DNA of 64,000 nt, from the NCBI RefSeq assembly GCF_022712275.1, contig NZ_JALAGU010000023.1, forward strand, positions 1 through 64,000. The letters are read 5' to 3'. The stretch's first letter is position 1; each line of letters opens with the position of its first letter. The position numbers and the translations under genes were made by a program. This DNA is from Corynebacterium sp. GTDB taxonomy: Bacteria > Actinomycetota > Actinomycetes > Mycobacteriales > Mycobacteriaceae. The notes under the pieces are model-generated. The model did not search any database. It was given only the letters and a program-made list of their open reading frames with translations, and was not told the origin of the DNA. Shown piece after piece: positions 1 to 9,109 of the stretch.

Positions 1-76
1 CAATAAACCCCATAAAGAGCCATCACTGGCAAAAATAAATATACTGAACTGCTGACATCCAAAAAATGAATATCCA

Positions 77-112
77 CGCATGCTCCCGGTCGGGGGACCG
101 GGAAACCATGCG
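77..112 (-). other. Compound hairpin in the putative leader
   Basis: An outer 6-bp stem (CGCATG at 77-82 with CATGCG at 107-112) encloses a 7-bp stem (CCCGGTC at 85-91 with GACCGGG at 96-102) with a GGGG loop. On the minus strand a T-rich stretch follows about 10 nt later, so it could act as a leftward terminator or as a folded part of an rRNA leader. Confidence 0.4.
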
Positions 113-233
113 CCGGTCACAACAACCGACAGAACAGACCTGAGATTCAGTATTTAACACGCAGTCACCCACGTGCCGGCACCAACCCAAGTCATCATCT
201 GCCGACCATGCGACAAAAACTTGATTCATCACG

Positions 234-253
234 CTATTGAGTTCTCAAACAAC
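234..253 (-). promoter_or_regulatory. boxA-like rRNA antitermination element
   Basis: The minus strand reads GTTGTTTGAGAACTCAATAG. From memory this matches the conserved boxA-type sequence found in actinobacterial 16S leaders and 16S-23S spacers, and resembles the Bacillus form GTTCTTTGAAAACTAAA. No 16S 3' end lies to its right, so a leader position is more likely than a spacer. Confidence 0.5.
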
Positions 254-314
254 ATCCGCACACAACGAATCACTCACCCTTGATCAGGCGAGCTCCGAAG
301 CGGCTGTGACCGAT

Positions 315-343
315 ACTGTACAACACCCGGTGCACGAGGGCAA
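315..343 (-). promoter_or_regulatory. Putative leftward promoter for the leader
   Basis: On the minus strand TTGCCC (343-338) is followed after exactly 17 nt by TACAGT (320-315). Transcription would start near 308 and run through the boxA-like element at 253-234 and off the left edge. Confidence 0.4.
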
Positions 344-539
344 ACCGAAGATGTCCGCCGGGTAAACAGTCCGTTACCCGATGTGACGTACACGTTCCAG
401 CGCCGTTGTCCTCCGCCTCAGTCCTCGTCCCTCTCGGGCCGGTGACCGGCGGTATCGGTCGCGCTGACCAGACATAATCTACACAGCACCCCTCAGCGCC
501 ACAAACCTGCTGGTCGGAGACGATTTTACGTTGGCACCA

Positions 540-1308
540 GTTCGCCATGCCCCGGACTTCGCGCATGGAACAGCGCGACGCCAGCCGGGTCAGCAGCGGC
601 ACGAGCCCCATGCCACCGCCCCGCGCCAGCACCGCGTGCTCCGGATCCGGTTCGCTGAGCCACAGTCCGAGGTCGTGGGCGCGGACGCCCAGCTCGGTGT
701 ACTCCACGTGGCGGGGGGCGATGATCCAGGTGCGGTCCGGATCCGCAGTGATCTCGCCGAGAAGGACGCTGTAGCGGAGATCACGGTTCTGGATGTCTCT
801 GGATGTCAAAGCCCCGGTAGCGCTCGTCGAGCAGTGTGACCTGCGCGCGGACTCCCCGCCCGATCACCAGGCTGGCCAGGGTCTCCTGTCCGCGCGAGAG
901 TGAGGGGAACCGGGCTTTCGGGTCAACTCCGAAGCGCCCGACCAGCTCCGTGGCGAAGGACTCGTCCCAGCTGGTCCACCGGGCGGCTGCGATGTCCATG
1001 AGCGTCCGCACCGACATGTTCGGCGGATAGGGAACGTCCGCGCCGGCGGGAACGAGGTGGTCGAGGACGCCACGGTTGTCCCACACCGGGGGACGCATCA
1101 CCCTCCTCACCGAGCGTCAGTGTGCCGCTGACGCGGATCTGCCCGGCGAGGGTCCGCAGCAGCGTCGCCTTACCGGCACCGTTGCGGCCGATGAGACCGC
1201 GGACGTGTCCGAGCGGGATCTCGCAGGTCACAGCGTCCAGCGCGGTGGTGCGCCCGCACTTTTTCGTGACCTCGCGGAGGTGGAAGGCGGCGTCGGTATG
1301 AGAGCCAT
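540..1308 (-). pseudogene. Decayed ABC transporter ATP-binding protein (YtrB-like)
   Basis: Fragments of one ATPase lie in three frames. The first carries the Walker A motif GRNGAGKATLL (residues read leftward from about 1195). The second carries the signature-like LSRGQ and the Walker B-like VTLLDE (near 880 and 835). The third carries the following region, including RTWIIAPRHVEY where a normal protein has its switch (H-loop) segment. The first shift lies at a run of five G (1088-1092) and the second is explained by a perfect 10-bp duplication (788-807). The adjacent YtrA-type GntR gene is the usual partner of this ATPase family. No permease gene is present, and the 3' part fades out near 540. 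Confidence 0.7.
788..807. repeat. 10-bp tandem duplication that breaks the ABC ATPase
   Basis: TCTGGATGTC occurs twice in direct succession (788-797 and 798-807). Removing one copy restores the frame from the Walker B region into the next segment, so this duplication is a direct cause of the disruption. Confidence 0.75.
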
Positions 1309-1366
1309 GGTTCCAGTCCTCTGCCTTCTGCGGTGCTTTCCACGAGCTCGTGGAGGTCGGCGCGCG

Positions 1367-1714
1367 TCAGCCCGAGGGAGCGGGCCTCATCGATGAGGGG
1401 GTGAGGTAGTCGGCGGCGATGGCCTCACGGCGCCGGTCGAGGACGCGGTCGAGGACGCGGTCGAGGACACGGTCGAGGACACGGTCGCGGGCACCCGGTT
1501 CGACAAACATTCCCAGGCCACGCCGCTTCGCGAGGATGCCGCGGTCCACCAGCAGCTGCAGACTCTTGCGGGCGGTCGCCGGAGTGATGGAGTGGAAGGA
1601 CGCCAGTTCATTCATCGACGGCGCACGGTCCCCCTCGGCGAGGGAACCGTCGACGACCGAGTCCTCGACAAGGTCCGCGATCTGCCGGAACAGCGGTGCG
1701 GTGGTCTCGTCCAT
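1367..1714 (-). CDS. GntR-family (YtrA-type) repressor with repeated VLDR tail
   Basis: A short winged-helix protein of about 115 residues. The N-terminal segment MDETTAPLFRQIADLVEDSV and the region around SMNELASFHSITPATARKSL form a typical GntR DNA-binding domain, without the long effector domain, as in the YtrA subfamily. The start is placed at the ATG at 1714, before the domain; longer upstream frames would cross the operator. The tail has four VLDR units encoded by a 12-bp tandem repeat. The C-terminus appears frameshifted: one extra base in the G run at 1397-1401 would give an ending (LIDEARSLGLTRADLHELVE) that looks like a normal YtrA tail. It lies directly upstream of the decayed ATPase and probably represses itself. 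Confidence 0.7.
   Translation of the reverse strand: MDETTAPLFRQIADLVEDSVVDGSLAEGDRAPSMNELASFHSITPATARKSLQLLVDRGILAKRRGLGMFVEPGARDRVLDRVLDRVLDRVLDRRREAIAADYLTPSSMRPAPSG
1434..1481. repeat. 12-bp tandem repeat, four units
   Basis: CGGTCGAGGACG/A occurs four times in a row, with a partial fifth copy up to 1490. It lies inside the GntR gene and encodes the repeated VLDR residues. Copy number changes would keep the frame. Confidence 0.85.
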
Positions 1715-1759
1715 GACCGTCCTCCCGGCGCGTCCTCGTTGTGGTGAGCGGTAGTGAGT

Positions 1760-1785
1760 GGGTTGGTTACTCCAGTAACCAACCC
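1760..1785. promoter_or_regulatory. Operator of the YtrA-type repressor
   Basis: A perfect 11-bp inverted repeat, GGGTTGGTTAC and GTAACCAACCC, is separated by TCCA. It sits 45-70 bp upstream of the GntR start, where a self-acting repressor would bind. Confidence 0.6.
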
Positions 1786-1905
1786 AGAGCGCAACACGTA
1801 CCCGTGACAAGGGTTCGGTGGACCGGTGTTCCCCCTGCCCCGTCCCCCTTGGGGCACACTGGGGCCTACACATTTTCCGATAACTGTGATTGAGGACTGA
1901 CAGTC

Positions 1906-3261
1906 ATGCTTGAGCGAACCCTTGTTTTCGTGGACACCTCCTACCTTCTCGCGAGCTTCTACAACTCCTGGGAGACTGGAGCGAGATCACAGTTGGAGAT
2001 AGACCTACCTGAGGTGGTCAGCGTCATCCAACGGATGGCCGTCAACCAGTTTGACCAGCCCGTTCACCGGCAGAACTGGTATGACGGCATCCCCGATTCC
2101 GGTCCCCACCGCTACCAGCGCGCACTGCGCTCCGAACCCGGCGTGCAGCTGCGCACCGGCCAGCTGATCGAGTGGGGCGACCGACGCACCCAGAAGGGCG
2201 TCGACACCCGCCTGGTCGCCGACATGGTCAAGGCCGCCCTCACCGGCACCTGCAGCGATATCGTGCTCGTCTCCGGTGACGCTGACATGATCCCCGGTGT
2301 CGAGGAGGCCGTCGACGCCGGCGTGCGCGTCCACCTCTACGGCTTCGGCTGGGACTCCATGTCCTCCAACCTGCGCTTCGCCTGCGACTCCACCACCATC
2401 CTCGATCCGCGCGAGGACTTCCGCGACTGCATGCGCCTCCAGATCCTCGAGGGCCCGCTGCCCACCTCCGTCTGCGGCACCGCCGGGGAGGACAAGGACG
2501 CGGCCGACGCCACGGAGTGCACCGGGGCCACCGGGGGCGCCACCCCGGACACGGCCGCCGCTGAACCCGCACCGGAGAGCCAGGCACGGCACAAGCCCCT
2601 GGGGGACGCCCAGCCCGTCGAAGATCTCAGCGGCACCTCAGTCGTGCCCGACCTGAGGAAGAAGAAGCGGCATCCGGCCGCCCCCGCACCAGTGGAGGAC
2701 ACTGAGTTCGCCGCAGTCGCCGAGGTCGCCGAGAAGCCGGTCCCGGGCACCGCGACAGACGCTGCCGCGACAACCGACGCGGCGTCCGGGACCAAGGGCG
2801 CCGAGACCGAAGATGCCGAAGCCAGGGGCCCCAGGGACGCTGCGCCGAAGGTCGAAGACCCTGCACCCGCCCCGCTGACCCCGGGCGGTGCCCCGGAATC
2901 CGCCGACGACACCCCGGCGGCGCGCCCCAACCCGTCGATGATGGCGCCGCGGCGTCGGATGCGCAGCCGCTATGTCCCGTTGCCGAACGAGATCTGGCAG
3001 AGCACCGGTGAGCAGAGCCCCTTCGACGTCGGCCAGCAGTACGCGGTGTGGTGGTACGAGCACGCCGCCACCGCCGACCAGCGCGATGATGTCCACACCC
3101 TCTCCGGCGGCGGCCTGCCCCAGGCCATCAACCAACCGCTCGTGCAGTTCGCCTGCCAGACCCTCCACGAGGTCACCCTGTCGGAGAACCAGCGCATCCA
3201 CCTGCGCGACGGTTTCCACTCCGGGATCCGGGGCATCCTGCACAATCCGCGGGGTCACTGA
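1906..3261 (+). CDS. NYN-domain (PIN-like) protein with conserved C-terminal module
   Basis: 451 residues. The N-terminal ~170 residues look like an NYN/LabA-type nuclease fold: an early aspartate in LVFVDTSYL, a central RTQKGVDTRLVADMV, and IVLVSGDADMIPGVEEAV with paired acidic residues. This family is linked to metal-dependent RNA cleavage, but activity here is inferred. A low-complexity Ala/Pro/Glu-rich linker spans about residues 195-345. The last ~100 residues (from SRYVPLPNEIWQS) form a second compact module that I do not recognise. The ATG at 1906 has a GAGGA ribosome site 9 nt upstream. A 57-bp palindromic repeat separates it from aftA, so co-transcription is uncertain. Confidence 0.75.
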   Translation: MLERTLVFVDTSYLLASFYNSWETGARSQLEIDLPEVVSVIQRMAVNQFDQPVHRQNWYDGIPDSGPHRYQRALRSEPGVQLRTGQLIEWGDRRTQKGVDTRLVADMVKAALTGTCSDIVLVSGDADMIPGVEEAVDAGVRVHLYGFGWDSMSSNLRFACDSTTILDPREDFRDCMRLQILEGPLPTSVCGTAGEDKDAADATECTGATGGATPDTAAAEPAPESQARHKPLGDAQPVEDLSGTSVVPDLRKKKRHPAAPAPVEDTEFAAVAEVAEKPVPGTATDAAATTDAASGTKGAETEDAEARGPRDAAPKVEDPAPAPLTPGGAPESADDTPAARPNPSMMAPRRRMRSRYVPLPNEIWQSTGEQSPFDVGQQYAVWWYEHAATADQRDDVHTLSGGGLPQAINQPLVQFACQTLHEVTLSENQRIHLRDGFHSGIRGILHNPRGH

Positions 3262-3289
3262 GCCCGGCTTTTCTGCGCCCCGTGCAGCC

Positions 3290-3346
3290 ACCGGTACCGG
3301 GGCGCTGAATTCAGGTACCTGATCACCGCACCCCGGTACCGGTAGC
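3290..3346. repeat. 57-bp imperfect palindromic repeat, copy 1
   Basis: The element is bounded by CCGGTACCGG on both sides and centred on TCAGGTACCTGA. A second copy lies at 13360-13416. The copies agree at 47 of 57 positions directly, but at 49 of 54 when one is inverted, so they sit in opposite orientation. It fills the gap between the NYN gene and aftA. Confidence 0.8.
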
Positions 3347-3443
3347 GACAGTGGAGCTCACCCGATACCGGTCCTGACATCCGGCAGGTACCGGAACGCG
3401 CCCCTACCCCGGGAGCCCAGCGCGGTGTGGAACAATCACGACC

Positions 3444-5516
3444 ATGACAGACTCCGCCTCCACCAGCGCGTCGAATTCCCCGGGCAGCGATACAGGCAGT
3501 GCCACGGACACCGTCCCGGACAGTGCCACGGAGAGCACCCCGGCGACCACCCGGACCGGTTCGCCCCGTCCCGGTGCCCTGAACTTCGTGGGTCAGGTTG
3601 TCGGGGCCGGCGTCCTCGCCGCCCTGGTGACGCTGGCGGCGTGGATCGTCCTGGCCCGCACCCACCTGCCCGCGTTCTCCAACTCGAACGTCACCAAGGC
3701 GCTCGCCAGCGCCGGGGCGATCCTCGTGCTCGCGGTCCTCGGCCTGGTGATCTACCGGATGCTCCACCCGCGTACCCCGGGCACCTCGGGCGCCGCGACA
3801 CCCCGGTGGAAGACCGTCCTCAGCACCCTCGTCTGCTGGCTCGCCCCTGCCGCCCTGGTCATCACCCTGATCGGCATCCCCCTGGCCGCGACCCGGCTCT
3901 ACCTCGGCGGCATCAGCGTCGACCAGGCGTTCCGCACCCAGTTCCTCACCCGCATGACCGAAGACCCCGGCTTCGGCGACATGGCCTACCCGGACATGCC
4001 GAGCTTCTACCCGCGCCTCTGGTTCCTCACCGGCGGGATGTTCGCGAAGCTCGCCGGCCTCTCCGGCTGGGCAGCCTTCCAACCCTGGGCCCTGATCACC
4101 CTCGCGGTGGCGGCGTCCGTCCTCGTCCCCGTGTGGCACCGGATCACCGGTTCCCTGCCGCTGGCCAGCATCATCGCGGCGGCGACCACCGTGACCCTCC
4201 TCTACGTCGCCCCCGAGGAGCCCTACGCCGCCATCGTCGCCGTCGGCATGCCCGCCGCCGCGGCGATCGCGGGCCGTGCGATGCGCGGTTCCCGGGCTGC
4301 GATGGCCGGACTCATCATCTACCTCGGTGTCTCGGCGAACCTCTACACCCTCTACACCGGGATCTCCGCGGCGTCCGTCACGCTAGTCGCCCTCGTCATC
4401 GCCTGGCAGGCCTGGAAGGGACGCCGCGCCGACGCCGGCACCTCCCCCTGGCCGCCCCTGCTACGCCTGGTGACCGTGGGCGTCGGCTCCGGCATCATCG
4501 CACTGATCGGCTGGGGCCCGTACCTCTACTCCCTGCTGACCTCCTCCCACGGTTCCACCGGCCGCGCCCAGCACTATCTCCCGGAGATCGGCACCGAACT
4601 CCCGACCCCGTTCTTCGAGTTCTCGGTCGTCGGCGCCCTGTCCCTGGTCTGCATCGTGTGGATGGTGCTGAACTTCCGTGACCGCACCGTGCAGTGCCTG
4701 CTCTCCGGACTGGTCGTGGCCTACGCCTGGGTGGTCCTGTCGATGATCATGCCGCTGCGCGGGACGACCCTCCTCGGTTTCCGTATGGAACTGCCGATCT
4801 CCCTGTTCCTCGTCACCGGTGGCGTCCTCGCCCTGGAGCAGCTGCGCCGCTCGGGTGTGGCGAAGGCCTACCCCGTTCTCGTCACCCCGCAGCGTGCGCC
4901 GCAGGTCACCGCAGTGCTCGGCGTCCTGCTGGTGTTCGCCACCGCCGTGTACGCCGTGTCCGTGCCGCTGCACCTGCGTGACGAGATCGACCTGGCGTAC
5001 ACCGACACCGACGGTGATGCCGAGCGTGGCGACACCCTCCCGGCGGACTCCACCGTCTACTTCAACGAGGTCGACGCCGCGATCCGCGAACTGCGCGGTG
5101 ACAACCCGGCGGACACCGTCGTCCTCACCGACGAGCAGAGCTTCGTGGCCTACAACTCCTACCCGGTCTTCCAGGCGATTTCCTCGCACTACGCCAACCC
5201 GCTGGGTGAGTACGAGGAGCGCAACGCGGAGATCGAGCGGTGGACGCAGATCGACGACCCGACCGAACTCCGTGAGGCGATGGACGCCGCGGACCGTGAC
5301 CGGGGCTGGCGCTCACCGGACGCCCTGCTGCTGCGCGGTCAGCTCGAGGACGACGGCAGCGGTGAGATCGACTCCTTCTCCTACCGGATCTCCGAGGACA
5401 TCTACCCCAACGACCCCAATGTCCGGTTCCGCCCGGTCAGCTTCCATGCCAGCGCATTCAGCGAGGGGTGGACGCTGCGTCAGATCGGACCGTTCGTGCT
5501 GGCGGTACGAGAGTGA
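3444..5516 (+). CDS. aftA: Galactan 5-O-arabinofuranosyltransferase AftA
   Basis: 690 residues, the usual size for AftA (GT85). The enzyme transfers the first arabinofuranose from decaprenyl-phosphoryl-arabinose onto the galactan of arabinogalactan. After a Ser/Thr-rich cytoplasmic start, many hydrophobic segments cover residues ~45-500, as in GT-C membrane glycosyltransferases, followed by an external domain of about 170 residues. An acidic loop near SVDQAFRTQFLTRMTEDPGF after the third membrane segment is typical of the family. It is followed 56 bp later by emb, the next enzyme of the same polymer. The ATG at 3444 sits 7 nt after AACAAT, a weak leaderless-type start. Confidence 0.9.
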   Translation: MTDSASTSASNSPGSDTGSATDTVPDSATESTPATTRTGSPRPGALNFVGQVVGAGVLAALVTLAAWIVLARTHLPAFSNSNVTKALASAGAILVLAVLGLVIYRMLHPRTPGTSGAATPRWKTVLSTLVCWLAPAALVITLIGIPLAATRLYLGGISVDQAFRTQFLTRMTEDPGFGDMAYPDMPSFYPRLWFLTGGMFAKLAGLSGWAAFQPWALITLAVAASVLVPVWHRITGSLPLASIIAAATTVTLLYVAPEEPYAAIVAVGMPAAAAIAGRAMRGSRAAMAGLIIYLGVSANLYTLYTGISAASVTLVALVIAWQAWKGRRADAGTSPWPPLLRLVTVGVGSGIIALIGWGPYLYSLLTSSHGSTGRAQHYLPEIGTELPTPFFEFSVVGALSLVCIVWMVLNFRDRTVQCLLSGLVVAYAWVVLSMIMPLRGTTLLGFRMELPISLFLVTGGVLALEQLRRSGVAKAYPVLVTPQRAPQVTAVLGVLLVFATAVYAVSVPLHLRDEIDLAYTDTDGDAERGDTLPADSTVYFNEVDAAIRELRGDNPADTVVLTDEQSFVAYNSYPVFQAISSHYANPLGEYEERNAEIERWTQIDDPTELREAMDAADRDRGWRSPDALLLRGQLEDDGSGEIDSFSYRISEDIYPNDPNVRFRPVSFHASAFSEGWTLRQIGPFVLAVRE

Positions 5517-5558
5517 CGCAATAGCACCAACCACTTAGGACGCACTGCGGTACTGACG

Positions 5559-5572
5559 TAACATGTGCACCT
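5559..5572 (+). promoter_or_regulatory. Leaderless-type promoter of emb
   Basis: TAACAT (5559-5564) lies 8 nt before the ATG of emb, so the transcript may begin at or next to the start codon. No good ribosome site is present. Confidence 0.45.
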
Positions 5573-8500
5573 ATGTCACGAGTCGATGAAGCAGCCCCCG
5601 ACGCGTCCCATTCGCCACAGGACCCGACCGGCACGCCGGCCACCCCGGTGAACCCTTCCAGGTTGAAGCTCACAGCGATCGTGTCAGGCCTGCTCGGCCT
5701 GCTGATGTTCTGCCTGATCCCGCTGCTCCCGGTGCAGCAGGTCCAGTCGAGCTACTCCTGGCCGCAGGGCGGTGACCTGCGCAGCGTCACCTCCCCGCTG
5801 GTCTCCTACCAGGCACAGGACCTGGACATCACCATCCCGGTCTCCGAGGTCCGTGACCTCAACGACGGCCAGACGACGGTGCTGTCCACCGTCCCGGAGG
5901 ACTCCGAGGACCAGACGCTGCGCGGCCTGTTCGTCCGCTCCACGGACAACGGCCTCGACGTCATCAACCGCAACTCGGTCCTGCTGTCGATCGACAACGC
6001 CACCCTCACCGACCTCCCCTCGGACGCGGTGCTGCGCATCTCCTCCTCCGCCGACGGCACCCGTGCCTGGGTCCCGGACGCCACCGGCGCCGCGGAGATC
6101 GCCGATGTCTCCGGTGCCGCCCGGGAATCCTCCGACGGCGCGGTGCTCGACGGCCTCGCACCCGACGACATGCGTCCGATGCTCACCGGTATCTACACCG
6201 AGCTGACGGACACCCCGGAGAACACGCAGGCTGCCGTGGACGCCGGGCTGAACGTGGATGTCACGATCGACTCCCGATTCACCTCATCCCCCTCTGCCAT
6301 GAAGATCGCCGCCGCGGTCCTCGGCCTCCTATTCACTGTCATCGCCCTGTGGTCACTCCACCGCATCGACTGCCTCGACGGCCGGACCCGCACCCACCGC
6401 CGCTTCCTGCCGGCGAACTGGTGGCGACCGCGCTGGCTCGACGGCATCGTCGGCGGCATCCTGCTGATCTGGTACTTCATCGGCGCGAACACCTCTGACG
6501 ACGGCTACCTGCTCACCATGGCCCGGGCCAGCCACGAATCCGGCTACATGGCGAACTACTACCGCTGGTTCGGTGTGCCGGAGTCCCCCTTCGGCGCCCC
6601 GTACTACGACCTGCTCGCTGTGATGACCCGCATCTCCGACGCCTCGACGTTCATGCGTCTGCCCGGTCTGCTCGCCGGATTCCTCGTCTGGATGCTGCTG
6701 TCCCGTGAGGTCCTGCCTCGCCTCGGCGCGCCGTTGAACAACCGCAGGGTCGCGCACTGGACCGCTGCCGCGGTCTTCCTCGTCTTCTGGATGACTTTCA
6801 ACAACGGACTTCGTCCGGAGCCGGTCATCGCCCTCGGCGCACTGCTGACCTGGGTCTGTATGGAGCGCGCCATCGCGACGAGCCGACTGCTGCCCGCCGC
6901 GTTCGGCGTCATCGTCGCCTCGCTGTCCCTGGCCGCCGGCCCGACCGGCCTCATGGCCGTCGCCGCCCTGCTCGCCGCCCTGTCCGGGCTCATCCGCATC
7001 GTCATCCGCCGGCTGCCTGCCCTGGGTGCGCCGAAGGGATCCCCGAAGAAGAAGATTTTCGGCGCCGTCATGGCACAGATCGCCCCCTTCCTCGCAGCCG
7101 GCACTGCCGTGCTCATCTGTGTCTTCGGCGACCAGACCCTGTCGACCGTCATCGAGTCGATCCGCGTCCGCGGCGCGGTCGGCCCGTCCCTGTCCTGGTA
7201 CGACGAGCCTTCCCGCTACACCGAACTCCTCAAGCAGACTGTCGACGGTTCCTTCCCCCGCCGGTTCAGCGTCCTCATGATGCTGCTCTGCCTCGGCGTC
7301 GTCGTCGCCTCGATGCTGCGCAACCGTCGCGTCCCGGGCACCGCCAACGGCCCGGCCGTCCGGCTGACCCTCGTGGTCATCGGAACGATGTTCTTCATGA
7401 CCTTCACGCCCACCAAGTGGACCCACCACTTCGGCGTGTACGCCGGCATCGCCGCCGGACTGGCCGCCCTGGCGGCGGTCGCGGCGTCCACCATGGCGAT
7501 GCGCTCGGCCCGCAACCGGATCCTGTTCATCGGTGCCTGCCTGCTGCTGTTCGCCTTCTCCCTGTCCGGCACGAACGGCTGGTGGTACATGTCCAGCTTC
7601 GGCGTGCCGTGGTTCGACAAGCCGGTGCAGATCGCCGGAATCGAGATCTCCACGGTGATGATGATCGGCTCGGTCGTCGTCATGCTCGTCGGTGTGGTCA
7701 TCGGCTTCCTCGCCGACATCCGTGAGGCGAAGGCCACCACCGCCGCCGAGGTCGCCGAGGCAACCGACAAGGAACGGGACCGTGCCCGCCAGCTCGGCGG
7801 TGTCGCCGCCGCCCCTATCGCCGTGCTCACCGCCCTGGTCGTGGTGTTCAACCTCGGCTCGCTGGGCAAGGGCTTCATCTCCCAGTGGCCGGCGTACTCG
7901 GTGGGCAAGGGCAATCTCATGTCGCTGACCGGCGACAAGTGCAATGCCGCCTCCGACGTCCGCGTCGAGTCCGACACGAACGACTCCTTCCTCACCCCCG
8001 CCGACGGCACCGATTTCAAGGATTCCCTCGTCAGCGACTCCACCCGTGGCTTCGCCTCGAACAACATCCCGGACCGCATCCAGGACTCCGGCGACGACGA
8101 CGGCACCGGCACCCCGGCGACCTCCGCCACCGCCGGAAACACCTTCGGCAGTTCCGACGATGACGCCACCACCGACGGCACCGCCGGTGGTCTGCAGACC
8201 GAGGCCGGTATCAACGGCTCCTTCGCCACCCTGCCCTTCGGCATCGACCCGACCCGCGTCCCGGTCGTCGGTTCCTACACCGACGGCCTGCAGGAGGTCG
8301 CGAACACCACGAGCTCCTGGTACTCCCTGCCGGAACGCCGGGAGGACGCCCCGCTGCTCGTCGTTTCCGCCGCAGGCGAGATCGCCCACGACGACCTCAA
8401 CGGTGTCTTCCAGTACGGCCAGGAGCTGACCATCGAGTACGGGAAGTCCACCGGCGGTACCGGTGACGACTCCTTCGAGCCGATGGGCTCGATCGTCCCG

Positions 8501-9052
8501 CTCGACATCGAGACCTCTCCGCAGTGGCGCAACCTGCGCGTCCCGATGGAGTGGCTGCCGGAGGACGCCGACGTCGTCCGCATCGTCGCCAAGGACAAGA
8601 ACGTCACCGCCGACCAGTGGCTGGCGGTCACCCCGCCGCGTGTCCCGACCCTGGTCAGCATGAATGACGTCGTCGGACCGGACGAGCCCACCCTCATCGA
8701 CTGGGCCACCCCGCTGCAGTTCCCCTGCCAGCGACCCTACGATCACTGGGCCGGCGTCGCCGAGGTCCCGACCTTCCGCATCGCCCCGGACCACTCCGCC
8801 GAGAAGGGTCACTCCCCGGTGCAGGACTACTACGGCGGCGGTGCCGGTGGCCTGGTCCAGATGACCACCACGAGCGAGGAGATGCCGACCTACCTCCAGG
8901 ATGACTGGCAGCGTGACTGGGGCATCCTCATGCGTCTCACCCCGTTCGAGTCCTCCACCGGCGAGCTGCCGAAGGAGGCCGAGCTCACCACCGAGGAGCA
9001 CACCCGCTCGGGTCTGTGGTCCGAGGGGCCGATGAAGTTCACCATGAGCTGA
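5573..9052 (+). CDS. emb: Arabinosyltransferase Emb (EmbC-type, GT53)
   Basis: 1159 residues, full length for the Emb family. It extends the arabinan of arabinogalactan using decaprenyl-phosphoryl-arabinose, outside the membrane. Order: one N-terminal membrane segment, an external jelly-roll-like domain (~55-240), a block of membrane helices (~245-740), and a large external C-terminal carbohydrate-binding region. The GT-C acidic motif is TSDDGYLLTM, with the first Asp at residue 309. The Met at residue 316 aligns with the EmbB position (Met306 in M. tuberculosis) known for ethambutol resistance. Only one emb gene is present here, as in corynebacteria, whereas mycobacteria have three. Confidence 0.95.
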   Translation: MSRVDEAAPDASHSPQDPTGTPATPVNPSRLKLTAIVSGLLGLLMFCLIPLLPVQQVQSSYSWPQGGDLRSVTSPLVSYQAQDLDITIPVSEVRDLNDGQTTVLSTVPEDSEDQTLRGLFVRSTDNGLDVINRNSVLLSIDNATLTDLPSDAVLRISSSADGTRAWVPDATGAAEIADVSGAARESSDGAVLDGLAPDDMRPMLTGIYTELTDTPENTQAAVDAGLNVDVTIDSRFTSSPSAMKIAAAVLGLLFTVIALWSLHRIDCLDGRTRTHRRFLPANWWRPRWLDGIVGGILLIWYFIGANTSDDGYLLTMARASHESGYMANYYRWFGVPESPFGAPYYDLLAVMTRISDASTFMRLPGLLAGFLVWMLLSREVLPRLGAPLNNRRVAHWTAAAVFLVFWMTFNNGLRPEPVIALGALLTWVCMERAIATSRLLPAAFGVIVASLSLAAGPTGLMAVAALLAALSGLIRIVIRRLPALGAPKGSPKKKIFGAVMAQIAPFLAAGTAVLICVFGDQTLSTVIESIRVRGAVGPSLSWYDEPSRYTELLKQTVDGSFPRRFSVLMMLLCLGVVVASMLRNRRVPGTANGPAVRLTLVVIGTMFFMTFTPTKWTHHFGVYAGIAAGLAALAAVAASTMAMRSARNRILFIGACLLLFAFSLSGTNGWWYMSSFGVPWFDKPVQIAGIEISTVMMIGSVVVMLVGVVIGFLADIREAKATTAAEVAEATDKERDRARQLGGVAAAPIAVLTALVVVFNLGSLGKGFISQWPAYSVGKGNLMSLTGDKCNAASDVRVESDTNDSFLTPADGTDFKDSLVSDSTRGFASNNIPDRIQDSGDDDGTGTPATSATAGNTFGSSDDDATTDGTAGGLQTEAGINGSFATLPFGIDPTRVPVVGSYTDGLQEVANTTSSWYSLPERREDAPLLVVSAAGEIAHDDLNGVFQYGQELTIEYGKSTGGTGDDSFEPMGSIVPLDIETSPQWRNLRVPMEWLPEDADVVRIVAKDKNVTADQWLAVTPPRVPTLVSMNDVVGPDEPTLIDWATPLQFPCQRPYDHWAGVAEVPTFRIAPDHSAEKGHSPVQDYYGGGAGGLVQMTTTSEEMPTYLQDDWQRDWGILMRLTPFESSTGELPKEAELTTEEHTRSGLWSEGPMKFTMS

Positions 9053-9096
9053 CCGGCTCGGTGGCCCCTCCGGGAGCGCGGGCGTCGCGGCGTCCT

Positions 9097-9109
9097 TAGA
9101 GTGGTGGGC
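9097..9109 (+). promoter_or_regulatory. Leaderless promoter of the M13 peptidase
   Basis: TAGAGT (9097-9102) is followed by 7 nt and then the ATG at 9110. This selects 9110 over the two GTG codons at 9101 and 9104. Confidence 0.5.

Larger units (their letters stand above)
1..539. other. Gene-free left edge, probable rRNA operon leader
   Basis: I see no convincing coding region here; the only small leftward reading frame (23-232) has no recognisable domain and ordinary non-coding composition. The first 250 bases are clearly more AT-rich than the rest of the window. They hold a compound hairpin, a boxA-like element and, further right, a good leftward promoter, all on the minus strand. This layout suggests the untranslated leader of a leftward stable-RNA operon whose body lies left of the window. 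Confidence 0.45.

Noticed and set aside
23..232. A 69-residue minus-strand frame at the left edge
   Set aside because: It covers the boxA-like leader and the hairpin, has no ribosome site and no protein-like pattern.
1434..1481. Tandem repeats considered as a CRISPR array
   Set aside because: Units are 12 bp, contiguous and without spacers; they encode VLDR inside a gene.
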